Origin: Candidatus Pantoea bituminis
GTDB lineage: Bacteria; Pseudomonadota; Gammaproteobacteria; Enterobacterales; Enterobacteriaceae
Assembly: GCF_018842675.1 (NCBI RefSeq)
Contig: NZ_JAGTWO010000004.1
Location: forward strand, 558,001-622,000
Length of the DNA stretch: 64,000 bases
Direction of reading: 5' to 3'
Both the position numbers and the translations under genes were made by a program. Of the stretch, positions 46,938 to 56,450 are shown piece by piece. A model generated the notes under the pieces. The model did not search any database. It was not told where the DNA came from and saw only the letters and a program-made list of their open reading frames with translations. Numbering within the stretch: position 1 is the first letter of the stretch; every line of letters begins with the position of its first letter.

Positions 46938-48017
46938 ATGTCTAAAATTTTTGATTTCGTTAAACCCGGCGTAGTCACTGGTGACGACGTACAGAAGATC
47001 TTCAAAGTGGCGAAAGAGAATAAATTCGCCCTGCCAGCGGTAAACTGCGTCGGCACCGATTCTATCAACGCGGTTCTGGAAGCGGCGGCGAAAGCGAAAG
47101 CGCCCGTTATCGTTCAGTTCTCTAACGGTGGTGCTGCATTTATCGCCGGTAAAGGTTTCAAAACCGACAAGCCACAGGGCGCGGCAATTTTCGGCGCTAT
47201 CGCCGGTGCCTATCATGTTCACCTGATGGCTGAGCAGTATGGCGTGCCTGTTATTCTGCATACCGACCACTGTGCGAAGAAACTGCTGCCGTGGATCGAC
47301 GGCCTGCTGGACGCTGGCGAAGAGCACTTCAAGAAAACCGGTAAACCGCTGTTCTCTTCACACATGATCGACCTGTCTGAAGAATCACTGGAAGAAAACA
47401 TCGAAATTTGCAGCAAATATCTTGAGCGTATGGCCAAACTGGATATGACGCTGGAGATCGAACTGGGCTGCACCGGCGGTGAAGAAGATGGCGTCGACAA
47501 CAGCCATATGGACGCATCTGCACTCTACACCCAGCCAGAAGACGTTAACTACGCTTACGAAAAACTGAATGCCATCAGCCCACGTTTCACTATCGCTGCG
47601 TCATTCGGTAACGTTCACGGCGTTTATAAGCCAGGTAACGTGAAGCTGACACCAACCATCCTGCGTGATTCTCAGGAATTCGTGACCAAGAAACATGGCC
47701 TGGCGCATAACGCACTGGACTTCGTTTTCCACGGTGGTTCAGGTTCATCTGCTGCAGAAATCGAAGAGTCTATCGGCTACGGCGTGATCAAGATGAACAT
47801 CGATACCGACACCCAATGGGCAACCTGGGACGGCATCCTGCAGTACTACAAAAAGAACGAAGGCTATCTGCAAGCGCAGCTGGGTAATCCAGAAGGTGCT
47901 GACAAGCCGAATAAGAAATACTACGACCCACGCGTATGGCTGCGCTCTGCTCAGGTATCCATGGTGGTGCGTCTTGAGCAAGCATTCAAAGAGCTCAACG
48001 CAGTTGACGTACTGTAA
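46938..48017 (+). CDS. fbaA: Fructose-bisphosphate aldolase, class II
   Basis: A 359-residue zinc aldolase. The zinc His is in VILHTDHCAKKLLPW (the following His112-type region), a second in NVHGVYKPGN and a third in LVFHGGSGSS-type DFVFHGGSGSSAAEI. VIKMNIDTDTQWATW is conserved. It cleaves fructose-1,6-bisphosphate. It follows pgk by 106 bases and ends in a strong terminator. Confidence 0.98.
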   Translation: MSKIFDFVKPGVVTGDDVQKIFKVAKENKFALPAVNCVGTDSINAVLEAAAKAKAPVIVQFSNGGAAFIAGKGFKTDKPQGAAIFGAIAGAYHVHLMAEQYGVPVILHTDHCAKKLLPWIDGLLDAGEEHFKKTGKPLFSSHMIDLSEESLEENIEICSKYLERMAKLDMTLEIELGCTGGEEDGVDNSHMDASALYTQPEDVNYAYEKLNAISPRFTIAASFGNVHGVYKPGNVKLTPTILRDSQEFVTKKHGLAHNALDFVFHGGSGSSAAEIEESIGYGVIKMNIDTDTQWATWDGILQYYKKNEGYLQAQLGNPEGADKPNKKYYDPRVWLRSAQVSMVVRLEQAFKELNAVDVL

Positions 48018-48037
48018 TTAATTCTTCGTTACAGTAC

Positions 48038-48063
48038 AAAAAAGGCCCGAAAGGGCCTTTTTT
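48038..48063 (+). terminator. Terminator after fbaA
   Basis: An 11-base stem, AAAAAAGGCCC (48038-48048) with GGGCCTTTTTT (48053-48063), around a GAAA loop: a very strong terminator, usable on both strands. Confidence 0.92.
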
Positions 48064-48206
48064 ATGTCCGTTATTCTGGAAATTTCACTTAATTCCTCTG
48101 CTGTTTGGCGCTTCGCTGGATAATTGATTACCCTTGATCACGGGTGTCGGATTACATCTGGCAGTTTTTGTGCTTTCCCGACGGGAATTAACAACAGGGC
48201 TTACTA

Positions 48207-49115
48207 ATGGAAGACTTAAACGTCGTCAATGGTATCAACACTGCGGGTAGCTGGCTGGTACGTAACCAAGCGCTGCTTCTGAGCTATGCAGTCAATATTG
48301 TGGCGGCAATTGCCATTATTATCGTCGGGATGATCATCGCCCGCATTATATCTAATGGGGTGAATCGCCTGCTGCTGGCACGTCACATTGATGCAACCGT
48401 AGCGGACTTTCTTTCTGCGCTGGTGCGCTATGGCGTAATCGCTTTTACCGTGATTGCTGCGCTGGGTCGCGTTGGGGTGCAAACCGCCTCCGTCATTGCC
48501 GTACTGGGTGCTGCCGGTTTAGCCGTAGGTTTGGCATTGCAGGGTTCGCTTTCGAATCTCGCGGCTGGCGTGCTGCTGGTGACCTTCCGTCCGTTCCGTA
48601 CTGGCGAGTTTGTCGATCTCGGCGGCGTAATGGGTACCGTACTGAATGTGCAGATCTTCTCTACTACGCTGAGAAGTGCTGATGGCAAGATGGTTGTGGT
48701 GCCAAACGGCAAAATTATCAGTGGCAACATTGTTAATTTTTCACGTGAACCGGTTCGTCGGAATGAGTTCATCATTGGTGTAGCGTACGACGCGGATGTG
48801 GATGAAGTGATCGCGCTATTGAAGGAAGTGGTTGAAGCTGACGATCGCGTCTTGAAAGACAAGGGCATCCAGATTGGCTTGAATGAGCTTGCTGCATCAT
48901 CACTTAACTTTGTGGTGCGCTGCTGGAGCAACAGCGGTGATCTGCAGGATGTTTACTGGGACCTGCTGAAGAACTTTAAACGCGCACTGGATGCAAAAGG
49001 TATCGGTATTCCGTACCCGCAGATGGATGTGCATTTCCATCACACCAAGCAAGCCGACGCAGCAGAATCGGCTGAACCCGTCAAAGCGGAACAACCCGTG
49101 CAAACGAAAATTTAA
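48207..49115 (+). CDS. mscS: Small-conductance mechanosensitive channel MscS
   Basis: A 302-residue channel with three N-terminal membrane helices and a cytoplasmic cage. The pore helix TM3 is visible as [26 protein letters not shown]; then [19 protein letters not shown] and [20 protein letters not shown]. It opens under membrane tension on hypo-osmotic shock. It is 16 residues longer than E. coli MscS (286) because of an Ala/Glu/Pro-rich C-terminal tail after VHFHHTKQ. Confidence 0.96.
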   Translation: MEDLNVVNGINTAGSWLVRNQALLLSYAVNIVAAIAIIIVGMIIARIISNGVNRLLLARHIDATVADFLSALVRYGVIAFTVIAALGRVGVQTASVIAVLGAAGLAVGLALQGSLSNLAAGVLLVTFRPFRTGEFVDLGGVMGTVLNVQIFSTTLRSADGKMVVVPNGKIISGNIVNFSREPVRRNEFIIGVAYDADVDEVIALLKEVVEADDRVLKDKGIQIGLNELAASSLNFVVRCWSNSGDLQDVYWDLLKNFKRALDAKGIGIPYPQMDVHFHHTKQADAAESAEPVKAEQPVQTKI

Positions 49116-49241
49116 TGACACAATGGGCGGTGCGATGCCGCCCATTAATTTATCTAATCAAACATTAAATTTTTCAATTTCCACTAATCATCTCGCGTCA
49201 CTATAATCCTTTGCATCGCACCGATGTAAGGATATCTCCCT

Positions 49242-49865
49242 GTGTTATCTGTATTTTTTCAAGGGCTTGCGCTTGGCGCAGCACTTATTCTGCCGCTTGG
49301 CCCCCAAAATGCTTTCGTCATGAATCAGGGTGTTAAGCGTCAATATCACTTTATGACAGCAGCCCTTTGCACGTTGAGCGATATCGCGCTCATTTGTGCC
49401 GGGATTTTCGGCGGAAACGCATTACTGAGCCAATCGCCACTGCTGCTCATGCTAATTACCTGGGCTGGCGTCGCGTTTTTGCTGTGGTATGGCTGGGGAG
49501 CGTTACGTACGGCCTTTAGCGGCGATGTGACGTTGTCTGAGGAGACAGCCATCAAGCAGAGCCGCTGGCGCATCATTGCCACCGTGCTGGCGGTTACATG
49601 GCTTAATCCGCATGTTTATCTGGACACCTTTGTGGTATTGGGCAGTTTAGGCAGCCAGTTTGCATCAGAATCAGCACGGCAATGGTTCGCGTTCGGCACC
49701 ATTAGCGCCTCTATTTTGTGGTTCTTTGGATTGGCGTTGTTAGCGGCCTGGCTTTCTCCGCTGCTGCGCACCGCACGCGCTCAGCGCATTATCAACCTGC
49801 TGGTGGGCACGATCATGTGGTTCATCGCCTTTCAATTGGCAAGTCAGAGCATTACGAGCTTCTAA
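49242..49865 (+). CDS. argO: Arginine exporter ArgO
   Basis: A 207-residue LysE-family inner-membrane exporter: [27 protein letters not shown] near the N-terminus is the family signature, and [21 protein letters not shown] the second. About six membrane helices. It exports arginine and the toxic analogue canavanine. In E. coli its transcription depends on ArgP (encoded nearby at 50908-51816) and is blocked by lysine. Confidence 0.94.
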   Translation: MLSVFFQGLALGAALILPLGPQNAFVMNQGVKRQYHFMTAALCTLSDIALICAGIFGGNALLSQSPLLLMLITWAGVAFLLWYGWGALRTAFSGDVTLSEETAIKQSRWRIIATVLAVTWLNPHVYLDTFVVLGSLGSQFASESARQWFAFGTISASILWFFGLALLAAWLSPLLRTARAQRIINLLVGTIMWFIAFQLASQSITSF

Positions 49866-50147
49866 TTTAACTGCTGTTTCTCAAGCGCAGGCAAATCGCC
49901 TGCGCTTGCTACGTTTTAAAAATTAAAGCCCGCAAAAAGCCAGCCTTCAGCTAATAAGAACATTGTCCGAAACATGACGTCACTGAATTAGCGTTATGTG
50001 CACATGTCACTGCGATAGTTCTGACGTTTAAGCGGCGTTGAGCAGAACTTTTGCCATAATCACCACTCAAAGCATGGCGCATCGCTATGCGTTTTGGGCT
50101 TCGCCGCGTTGGAAGCTATTGAATTGACATCTTCAAGGAGGACTTTC

Positions 50148-50873
50148 ATGAAACTGAAAGCATTGGCTTTGGCCGCAATGATGAGCGCTGGATTACCTTT
50201 AAGCGCACAAGCTGATGAATTACCTAATGGACCGCATGTCGTCACTTCAGGCAAGGCAACGGTTGATGCCCGCCCGGATATTGCGACCTTATCAATTGTG
50301 GTGAACGTGTCGTCAAAAGACGCCGCTGATGCCAAAAAACAAGCAGATGGGCGCGTTCAGCAATATTTTGATTTTCTGCAGAAAAACAGCATTGAGAAAA
50401 AAGATATTGATGCCGCAAATCTGAGCACACAGCCAGAATACGACTATACCAAAGAGGGTAAATCGGTTCTGAAAGGCTATCGTGCTGTGCGTGAAGTACA
50501 GGTGACGTTACGTCATCTCGATAAGCTTAATGATTTGTTGGATGGGGCACTGAAGTCGGGTCTGAATGAGATTCGCAGCGTTGAGTTGGGCGTAGCCAAT
50601 CCAAACGACTATAAACAGCAAGCGCGTAAAGCCGCGATTAAAAATGCAACTCAGCAAGCCTCAGAACTGGCAGAAGGATTTAATGCCAAGCTGGGCTCGA
50701 TTTACAGCATTCGTTATCAGGTTTCAAATTATCAACCGATGCCAATGGCCCGCATGTATAAAGCGGCGGCGGCACCTGCGGATACCTCTGCACAGGAAAC
50801 CTATGATCAGCAAAGTATCAACTTTGATGATCAGGTTGATGTGGTGTTTGAAATCAAACCCAATACGCCATAA
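50148..50873 (+). CDS. yggE: Oxidative stress defence protein YggE (SIMPL/DUF541 family)
   Basis: A 241-residue periplasmic protein: signal peptide MKLKALALAAMMSAGLPLSAQA, then the SIMPL domain with PHVVTSGKATVDARPDIATLSIVV, YDYTKEGKSVLKGYRA and RKAAIKNATQQASELAEGFNAKLG. Reported to lower reactive-oxygen levels in E. coli; the mechanism is not known. The ATG at 50148 has AAGGAGG, which fixes the start; the earlier frame opening at 50094 is not needed. Confidence 0.93.
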   Translation: MKLKALALAAMMSAGLPLSAQADELPNGPHVVTSGKATVDARPDIATLSIVVNVSSKDAADAKKQADGRVQQYFDFLQKNSIEKKDIDAANLSTQPEYDYTKEGKSVLKGYRAVREVQVTLRHLDKLNDLLDGALKSGLNEIRSVELGVANPNDYKQQARKAAIKNATQQASELAEGFNAKLGSIYSIRYQVSNYQPMPMARMYKAAAAPADTSAQETYDQQSINFDDQVDVVFEIKPNTP

Positions 50874-50876
50874 AGC

Positions 50877-50900
50877 AAAACGGGGCATTTCGCCCCGTTT
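50877..50900. terminator. Terminator between yggE and argP
   Basis: AAACGGGGC and GCCCCGTTT arms around a short loop, placed between two convergent genes and likely used by both. Confidence 0.8.
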
Positions 50901-50907
50901 CTTCATC

Positions 50908-51816
50908 TTACGCTGCAACATCATCCTGTCGCAAAACGCGATGTCCATGCGCAATCAGCGCATCAGTTACCCGACGCATCAAACGACTCTCTGGCGCAAA
51001 GCGATGCCAGTAAAGCATACGACGTTGCTGCAGGCCCGGCGTCAAGTCGATCAGCTCGCCGCTAGCCAGTTCACGCTCAATTTGCAGGTGCGGAATCATA
51101 CAGCAGGTTGAACCTTGACGGGCCATCTGCACAAACGCTTCCGATGAGTTCACAATATGACAGGGCACGCTGCCCGGTGATAAGTCGAAATTCTGCTGCA
51201 AAAATGCCTGATGCATATCATCAAGATGATCAAATGCCACCGCAGGCGCTTTTAGCAGTGCTGAACGCGTCACGCCATTTGGAAAGAAGCGATCGGCGAA
51301 ATCGGGTGAGGCGACAAACAGATAATCTAAAGCGCCAAGCTGATCAACCAGGCAGCTGGGTAACGGCTGAGGTTGAATACTCACTGCACCCACCACTTCG
51401 CCGCGACGCAGGCGTTCCTGCGTGCGGGTTTCATCTTCGACCTGTAAATTGAGTCGCACCGGCGAATCAGCCAGTACATCTTTCAGTGCGGGTAACAGCC
51501 AGGTTGCCAGACTGTCGGCGTTAACTGCCAGCGACAGCAGCAGCGGCGCAGTGCCGCTGTTATCATCGCCACCGAGCCATTCTTCTTCCAGCAACTCTAC
51601 CTGATGCAACAACGCGAGTAATTTTTGCCCTTGTTCGGTTGGGCGGGGCGGTACGGTACGTACTAACAGTGGCTGACCAAACAGGTTTTCCAGCTGTTTG
51701 ATACGCTGTGAGACCGCAGATTGGGTGATACATAATTTTTGTGCGGCGCGCTCAAAGCCGCGTTCACGTATCACAGCATCCAGCGCCTGAAGCGTTCGGT
51801 AATCGGGGCGTTTCAT
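50908..51816 (-). CDS. argP: LysR-type transcriptional regulator ArgP (IciA)
   Basis: A 302-residue LysR regulator: N-terminal helix-turn-helix with [38 protein letters not shown] and [11 protein letters not shown], then an effector domain. ArgP activates argO when arginine is high and controls lysine-responsive genes. The ATG at 51816 (MKRPDYR) matches E. coli; the frame upstream to 51906 is not conserved. It lies divergent from rpiA, as in E. coli. Confidence 0.95.
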   Translation of the reverse strand: MKRPDYRTLQALDAVIRERGFERAAQKLCITQSAVSQRIKQLENLFGQPLLVRTVPPRPTEQGQKLLALLHQVELLEEEWLGGDDNSGTAPLLLSLAVNADSLATWLLPALKDVLADSPVRLNLQVEDETRTQERLRRGEVVGAVSIQPQPLPSCLVDQLGALDYLFVASPDFADRFFPNGVTRSALLKAPAVAFDHLDDMHQAFLQQNFDLSPGSVPCHIVNSSEAFVQMARQGSTCCMIPHLQIERELASGELIDLTPGLQQRRMLYWHRFAPESRLMRRVTDALIAHGHRVLRQDDVAA

Positions 51817-51998
51817 TCTTGTTCTCTCTCCTTCAGGATGGACGTTACTATGCCATAAAAGTGCCACATGTGACGGATGTCTAACTTTTTGTGGGCTGGC
51901 TTCCAAAGCGATTAATCCAGCACACTCACCCGAGCATTTTTAACAAGCCTTGCTTTATACTACGCGCACTCCGTTGTCGCACAGGTTTTAAACATATC

Positions 51999-52658
51999 AT
52001 GACCCAGGATGAACTGAAAAAAGCCGTAGGTTGGGCTGCACTCGATTATGTGCAGCCAGGAACAGTGGTTGGCGTTGGCACCGGTTCGACCGCTGCACAC
52101 TTTATTGATGCGCTTGCTACGATGAAGCATCAAATTGAAGGCGCTGTCTCGAGTTCGGAAGCCTCTACCCAGAAACTGAAAAGCCTAGGCATTCAGGTAT
52201 TTGACCTGAACGAAATCGATAGCTTATCGATCTACGTTGATGGGGCCGATGAAATCAATCCACAGATGCAAATGATCAAAGGCGGCGGTGCGGCACTTAC
52301 GCGTGAGAAGATTGTGGCTGCGGTAGCGGACACCTTTATCTGTATCGCCGACACCTCTAAAGAAGTGGATGTACTCGGCCATTTCCCGCTGCCGGTTGAA
52401 GTCATTCCTATGGCGCGTAGCTTCGTGGCGCGTGAGCTGGTTAAGCTGGGCGGCCTGCCTGAATACCGTCAGAAAGTGGTTACCGACAACGGCAACATCA
52501 TTCTTGATGTGCATAATCTCCGCATCCTTGACCCTATTGCTTTAGAAAAAGCGATTAATGCTTTGCCTGGCGTGGTGACCGTTGGACTTTTTGCTGCACG
52601 CTCTGCGGATATTGCATTGATCGGCGGCCCGGATGGCGTTAGAACCATCAAAAAATGA
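51999..52658 (+). CDS. rpiA: Ribose-5-phosphate isomerase A
   Basis: A 219-residue isomerase, same length as in E. coli. [15 protein letters not shown] (phosphate loop), [47 protein letters not shown] (active site with Asp, Glu and Lys). It interconverts ribose-5- and ribulose-5-phosphate. The start at 51999 aligns with E. coli [15 protein letters not shown]; the frame to 51891 is not conserved. Confidence 0.97.
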   Translation: MTQDELKKAVGWAALDYVQPGTVVGVGTGSTAAHFIDALATMKHQIEGAVSSSEASTQKLKSLGIQVFDLNEIDSLSIYVDGADEINPQMQMIKGGGAALTREKIVAAVADTFICIADTSKEVDVLGHFPLPVEVIPMARSFVARELVKLGGLPEYRQKVVTDNGNIILDVHNLRILDPIALEKAINALPGVVTVGLFAARSADIALIGGPDGVRTIKK

Positions 52659-52937
52659 TCTGCCCGGCACTGTCGGTATGCCACTAATTTCTTCTCGTGA
52701 AACATCTTTTCTTACAGGGATGAAATTTGGTGACTTATGTCACATAAGCGGCATTGGCAGCGGGTTCGTTCTCCCTTAATTGCTCAGATCCCGATTTTGT
52801 ACGGCAATGTGCTGCTGCTGGACGTTGCCGTGCTGGTAGCCAGGCAATCGTTTGTATTGCCGGACGCGTAAATTTTGATATTTTGACAGAAGGCTGGCTT
52901 ATGGTAGCCCTCGTTGAATACTGAATAGGGTCGGGAA

Positions 52938-54176
52938 ATGGCAAAGGTATCACTGGAAAAAGACAAAATTAAGTTCCTGCTGGTGGAAGGTGTCCATCAG
53001 AGCGCGCTGGATAATCTGCGTGCAGCAGGTTACACCAATATTGAATTCCACAAAGGTGCATTGGATTCGGAGGCGTTAAAAGCATCCATCCGCGATGCGC
53101 ATTTTATCGGTATCCGTTCCCGCTCCCAACTGACTGAAGAGATCTTTGCAGCAGCTGAAAAGCTGGTCGCTGTTGGCTGCTTTTGCATTGGGACCAACCA
53201 GGTCGATCTGGATGCTGCTGCCAAACGCGGTATTCCGGTCTTTAATGCGCCATTCTCAAATACCCGTTCGGTAGCCGAACTGGTAATTGGTGAAATGCTG
53301 TTGATGCTGCGCGGTATTCCAGAAGCCAATGCCAAAGCGCATCGCGGTATCTGGAACAAAAACGCGAAAGGCTCGTTTGAGGCTCGCGGCAAGAAGCTTG
53401 GCATCATTGGATATGGCCATATCGGTATGCAGTTAGGCGTGCTGGCTGAAAGCCTGGGCATGCATGTTTACTTTTATGACATCGAAAATAAACTGCCGTT
53501 GGGCAACGCAACACAGGTGCGTGGTCTTAATGAACTGCTGAACCTGAGCGATGTCGTCACGCTGCATGTGCCTGAAACACTGTCGACGCAAGATATGATC
53601 GGTGCAGATCAGCTGGCGCAGATGAAGCCAGGCGCGCTGCTGATTAACGCTTCACGTGGCACGGTTGTTGATATTCCAGCCCTGTGTAATGCATTGGCGA
53701 GTAAGCATGTCGGTGGTGCTGCAATCGACGTATTCCCGGTGGAGCCAGCAACCAACAGCGATCCATTTATCTCCCCGCTTAGCGAGTTTGATAACGTGAT
53801 TCTTACGCCACACATTGGTGGTTCTACCGAAGAAGCGCAGGAGAATATCGGGATCGAAGTAGCCGGTAAACTGGCGAAATATTCCGACAACGGTTCTACG
53901 CTTTCTGCGGTGAATTTCCCAGAAGTGTCGCTACCAATGCATGGTGTCAGCGCCAGCCGTTTGCTGCACATCCACGAAAACCGTCCGGGCGTGCTGACGG
54001 CAATCAACCAAATATTTGCTGAGCAGGGCATTAACATCGCTGCGCAGTACCTACAAACGTCGCCATATATGGGTTATGTGGTGATTGATATTGATGCTGA
54101 GAAAGAGCTGGCTGATAAAGCACTGAACCTGATGAAAGCCATTCCGGGCACGATACGCGCTCGTTTGCTTTACTGA
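52938..54176 (+). CDS. serA: D-3-phosphoglycerate dehydrogenase
   Basis: A 412-residue NAD-dependent enzyme. KIKFLLVEGVHQSAL start, GCFCIGTNQVDL, NTRSVAELVIGEMLLMLR, the NAD motif LGIIGYGHIGMQLGVLAESLGM, ASRGTVVDIPAL and TPHIGGSTEEAQ with the catalytic His-Glu pair, and a C-terminal ACT domain (HENRPGVLTAINQIF) that binds serine for feedback inhibition. First step of serine synthesis. In E. coli it is Lrp-activated; the 279-base region upstream shows no certain site. Confidence 0.97.
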   Translation: MAKVSLEKDKIKFLLVEGVHQSALDNLRAAGYTNIEFHKGALDSEALKASIRDAHFIGIRSRSQLTEEIFAAAEKLVAVGCFCIGTNQVDLDAAAKRGIPVFNAPFSNTRSVAELVIGEMLLMLRGIPEANAKAHRGIWNKNAKGSFEARGKKLGIIGYGHIGMQLGVLAESLGMHVYFYDIENKLPLGNATQVRGLNELLNLSDVVTLHVPETLSTQDMIGADQLAQMKPGALLINASRGTVVDIPALCNALASKHVGGAAIDVFPVEPATNSDPFISPLSEFDNVILTPHIGGSTEEAQENIGIEVAGKLAKYSDNGSTLSAVNFPEVSLPMHGVSASRLLHIHENRPGVLTAINQIFAEQGINIAAQYLQTSPYMGYVVIDIDAEKELADKALNLMKAIPGTIRARLLY

Positions 54177-54181
54177 TCATT

Positions 54182-54306
54182 ATCTCCGTCATAGCTCAAG
54201 CCGCAGATGCGTTGGCTATGTTAGCTCACCCGGGTCACTTACTTGTGTAAGCTCCTGGGAATGAGCTAACTTGTCGCCTTCCTGCAACGCCCATTATTTA
54301 GGGTAT
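54182..54306. repeat. ERIC element (enterobacterial repetitive intergenic consensus)
   Basis: About 125 bases matching the ERIC consensus: CCGTCATAGCTCAAGCCGCA, ATGCGTTGGCTATG, CCGGGTCACTTACTTGTGTA, AGCTCCTGGG, CTTGTCGCCTTCCTGCAAC and TTATTTAGGGTA. The inner part folds as a long hairpin (GTTAGCTCA with TGAGCTAAC, CTTAC with GTAAG). It lies immediately after the serA stop, upstream of the terminator. Confidence 0.9.
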
Positions 54307-54327
54307 AGAAGCGGATATACATACGGT

Positions 54328-54355
54328 AAGAGGCGCTGTTTAGCGCCTCTTTTTA
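54328..54355. terminator. Terminator shared by serA and ygfA
   Basis: A 10-bp perfect stem, AAGAGGCGCT (54328-54337) with AGCGCCTCTT (54342-54351), loop GTTT, then T-rich sequence. It overlaps the ygfA stop codon at 54353-54355. Confidence 0.85.
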
Positions 54356-54946
54356 TTCCCATTGCCAGAGCTTTGACGGTGTTAACACCGCAGGCAGCGG
54401 TACATCCCATTCCGCAACCGGCAGCGCATCGACCAGTTGACAATCATGCGCCAAACCAACCGGTAAAAAACCATGCTGTTTCCAATTCTGCAACGTGCGG
54501 TCATAAAAACCGCCGCCCATGCCCAACCGTTGTCCCTGACGATCAAACGCCACCAGAGGCACCATCATCACATCAATTTGATCAAGCGTAATCAGATGAC
54601 GGATATCGAGTGGTGGCTCAGGAATGCGCAGCTTGTTGAGCGTGAGAGAGGTCTCTGGCGTGTAGCGCATAAACAGCAGATTTCCGGGTGAAAAGGGATG
54701 CAGCACCGGCAGGTAAACCTGTTTTCTTTGTTGCCAGAGTTTAGCAATCAGCGGGCGCGTGTTGAGTTCACCATCTACCGATAAAAACAGGGCGACGTTT
54801 TGTGCTTCAGTGATGGGGGCGAGATTGATGGCATGTTCGGCAAGAAGGTCAGCAGCATTTTCTTGCTGATCGTCGGTTAAGGCACGGCGCAAATGACGCA
54901 CATGTTGACGAATATCCTGACGCAGTAAAAAAGAGGGTTCTGACAT
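54353..54946 (-). CDS. ygfA: 5-formyltetrahydrofolate cyclo-ligase family protein
   Basis: A 197-residue protein with the family motifs RQHVRHLRRALT-type N-terminus, VYLPVLHPFSPGNLLFMRY, DVMMVPLVAFDRQGQRLGMGGGFYDRTL (ATP and folate site). It returns 5-formyl-THF to 5,10-methenyl-THF. In E. coli it lies just downstream of ssrS (6S RNA) in the same transcript, as here, and links to persistence. The ATG at 54946 (MSEPSFLL) is preferred; the upstream frame (55003) lies near the RNA gene. Confidence 0.93.
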   Translation of the reverse strand: MSEPSFLLRQDIRQHVRHLRRALTDDQQENAADLLAEHAINLAPITEAQNVALFLSVDGELNTRPLIAKLWQQRKQVYLPVLHPFSPGNLLFMRYTPETSLTLNKLRIPEPPLDIRHLITLDQIDVMMVPLVAFDRQGQRLGMGGGFYDRTLQNWKQHGFLPVGLAHDCQLVDALPVAEWDVPLPAVLTPSKLWQWE

Positions 54947-55039
54947 GGTTTCCCCACAGGATAAGCCGCTGAAGAAGCAAACTATATCATGCATTGCAAT
55001 CATGCAACGTGGGGAAGAAAACCAGGACTACAAAGAAGA

Positions 55040-55222
55040 GATCTCCGAGATGCCGCCGTAGGCTGTAACCCTTGAACCCTTGGTTCAAGGTGAATATGCC
55101 GTCGCAACCATCAGGCTTCTCGGACGGACCGAGCATGCTCACAGGTTACGGAGCGTCACATTCTGTTTTTTTGAAATATCGGCTCAGGGGACTGGCCCAC
55201 ATGCAAACATCTCAGAGAAAAT
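55040..55222 (-). ncRNA. ssrS: 6S RNA
   Basis: About 183 nt between zapA and ygfA on their strand, the standard location. Matches remembered E. coli 6S: 5' ATTTTCTCTGAGATGTT, GGGCCAGTCCCCTGAGCCGA, GAGCATGCTCGGTCCGTCCG, AGAAGCCT, then TTCACCTTGAACCAAGGGTT, CAAGGGTTACAGCC and 3' GGCGGCATCTCGGAGAT. The two ends pair into the closing stem, and the large central bulge mimics an open promoter, by which 6S holds sigma-70 RNA polymerase in stationary phase. Ends are estimates to a few bases. Confidence 0.93.
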
Positions 55223-55260
55223 TTACCTCACCGTTACTCTATCATAGCAACCATGAAGTT

Positions 55261-55590
55261 TTATTCGAACTTCGCATCTTCGCGATCAGTAATGCGACCT
55301 TGCTCAACTAATGCCTGTTCAATCGTCTGCTGCAACATTCTAATACGTTGTTCCATATTAGCAGCATAATCGCGCGTCTTGCCTTTTTCTTGTGCCAACT
55401 CGTGGCAGACGTTTAACGCGGCGATGAACACCAGTTGTTCTGTATTGGTGACTCTAGTGCGAACTTTTAAATCTTGCAACCGTTGATTGAGATCTTCGGC
55501 CGCAGTATTCAGCGCATCTTGCTGTTCAGGCGGACAATTCACTCTCAACGAACGACCAAAAATTTGTAAATCTACCGGTTGTGCAGACAT
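55261..55590 (-). CDS. zapA: Cell division protein ZapA
   Basis: A 109-residue protein, same length as E. coli ZapA. An N-terminal globular part ([27 protein letters not shown]) is followed by a long coiled coil (about residues 70-105, [20 protein letters not shown]). It cross-links FtsZ filaments at midcell. Divergent from ygfB; 6S RNA follows downstream. Confidence 0.96.
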   Translation of the reverse strand: MSAQPVDLQIFGRSLRVNCPPEQQDALNTAAEDLNQRLQDLKVRTRVTNTEQLVFIAALNVCHELAQEKGKTRDYAANMEQRIRMLQQTIEQALVEQGRITDREDAKFE

Positions 55591-55761
55591 GCCACCCTTC
55601 CTGACTGATTACTTAGCCCGCAACTCCCTTAGCAGTCAATGGCTTGGGAGGCGGGCAACTATATAGACCCGCGAAATAAGTTACAACCCCTTTTCTGGAA
55701 ACCTTGAGGCAGCTAGTGGTAGCATAACACGAACTTATTCCGCCAACGACGATGAAAACTT

Positions 55762-56340
55762 ATGTCCTTACAGAACGCAACTCCTGATTACAACGCACTA
55801 GCGGCGGCGCTCTCTCAGCAGGGTGTTGGCATGACACCGGCAGAAATGCACGGACTGATTAGCGGCATCCTGTGTGGCGGAAATCAGGATACGAGCTGGA
55901 AAGCGCTGGTCCACGATCTGGCCAACGAAGGCATGGCTTTTTCGCAAAGCCTGTCGCTGCCGCTGGAATCGCTGCATGAAAATATTGCCACTGCTCTGGA
56001 AGATGACGGTTTTCTCTTTCAACTGATGTTGCCAGATGAAGATGACATCACGGTATTTGACCGCGCCGACGCGCTGGCTGGCTGGGTAAATCATTTCCTG
56101 CTTGGCCTTGGTGTGACGCAGCCTAAGCTTGATAAAGTCACAGGCGAAACCGGCGAAGCGATTGATGATTTACGCACCATTGCGCAGCTTGGTTATGACG
56201 AAGATGAAGATCAGGAAGAGCTAGAGCAGTCGCTGGAAGAGGTGGTTGAGTATGTGCGTGTAGCGGCACTGCTGTGTCATGACACCTTTACCCGACCGCA
56301 ACCGACTGCGCCTGAAATGCAGAAACCAACGCTACACTAA
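55762..56340 (+). CDS. ygfB: UPF0149 family protein YgfB
   Basis: A 192-residue acidic protein: [25 protein letters not shown] [36 protein letters not shown], and a run of Asp/Glu near residue 150 ([11 protein letters not shown]). E. coli YgfB has the same length. No established role in E. coli; a Pseudomonas homologue affects beta-lactamase regulation. It leads the ygfB-pepP-ubiH-ubiI cluster. Confidence 0.94.
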   Translation: MSLQNATPDYNALAAALSQQGVGMTPAEMHGLISGILCGGNQDTSWKALVHDLANEGMAFSQSLSLPLESLHENIATALEDDGFLFQLMLPDEDDITVFDRADALAGWVNHFLLGLGVTQPKLDKVTGETGEAIDDLRTIAQLGYDEDEDQEELEQSLEEVVEYVRVAALLCHDTFTRPQPTAPEMQKPTLH

Positions 56341-56374
56341 GCCAGGTATTTCAGGACGCCGACGGGCGCATTTC

Positions 56375-56434
56375 AACAGCGTCTTCTTTAACCGCGTGCT
56401 TGTAAACCGCGTTCTTATCAACAGCGTTCTTATA
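56375..56434 (+). repeat. Four 15-bp tandem repeats upstream of pepP
   Basis: Units AACAGCGTCTTCTTT, AACCGCGTGCTTGTA, AACCGCGTTCTTATC and AACAGCGTTCTTATA run in a row from 56375 to 56434, followed by the partial unit AACAG that enters the pepP ribosome site. The period of 15 would be five codons, but no gene is likely here. Confidence 0.8.
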
Positions 56435-56450
56435 AACAGGGAGTGCAGAC

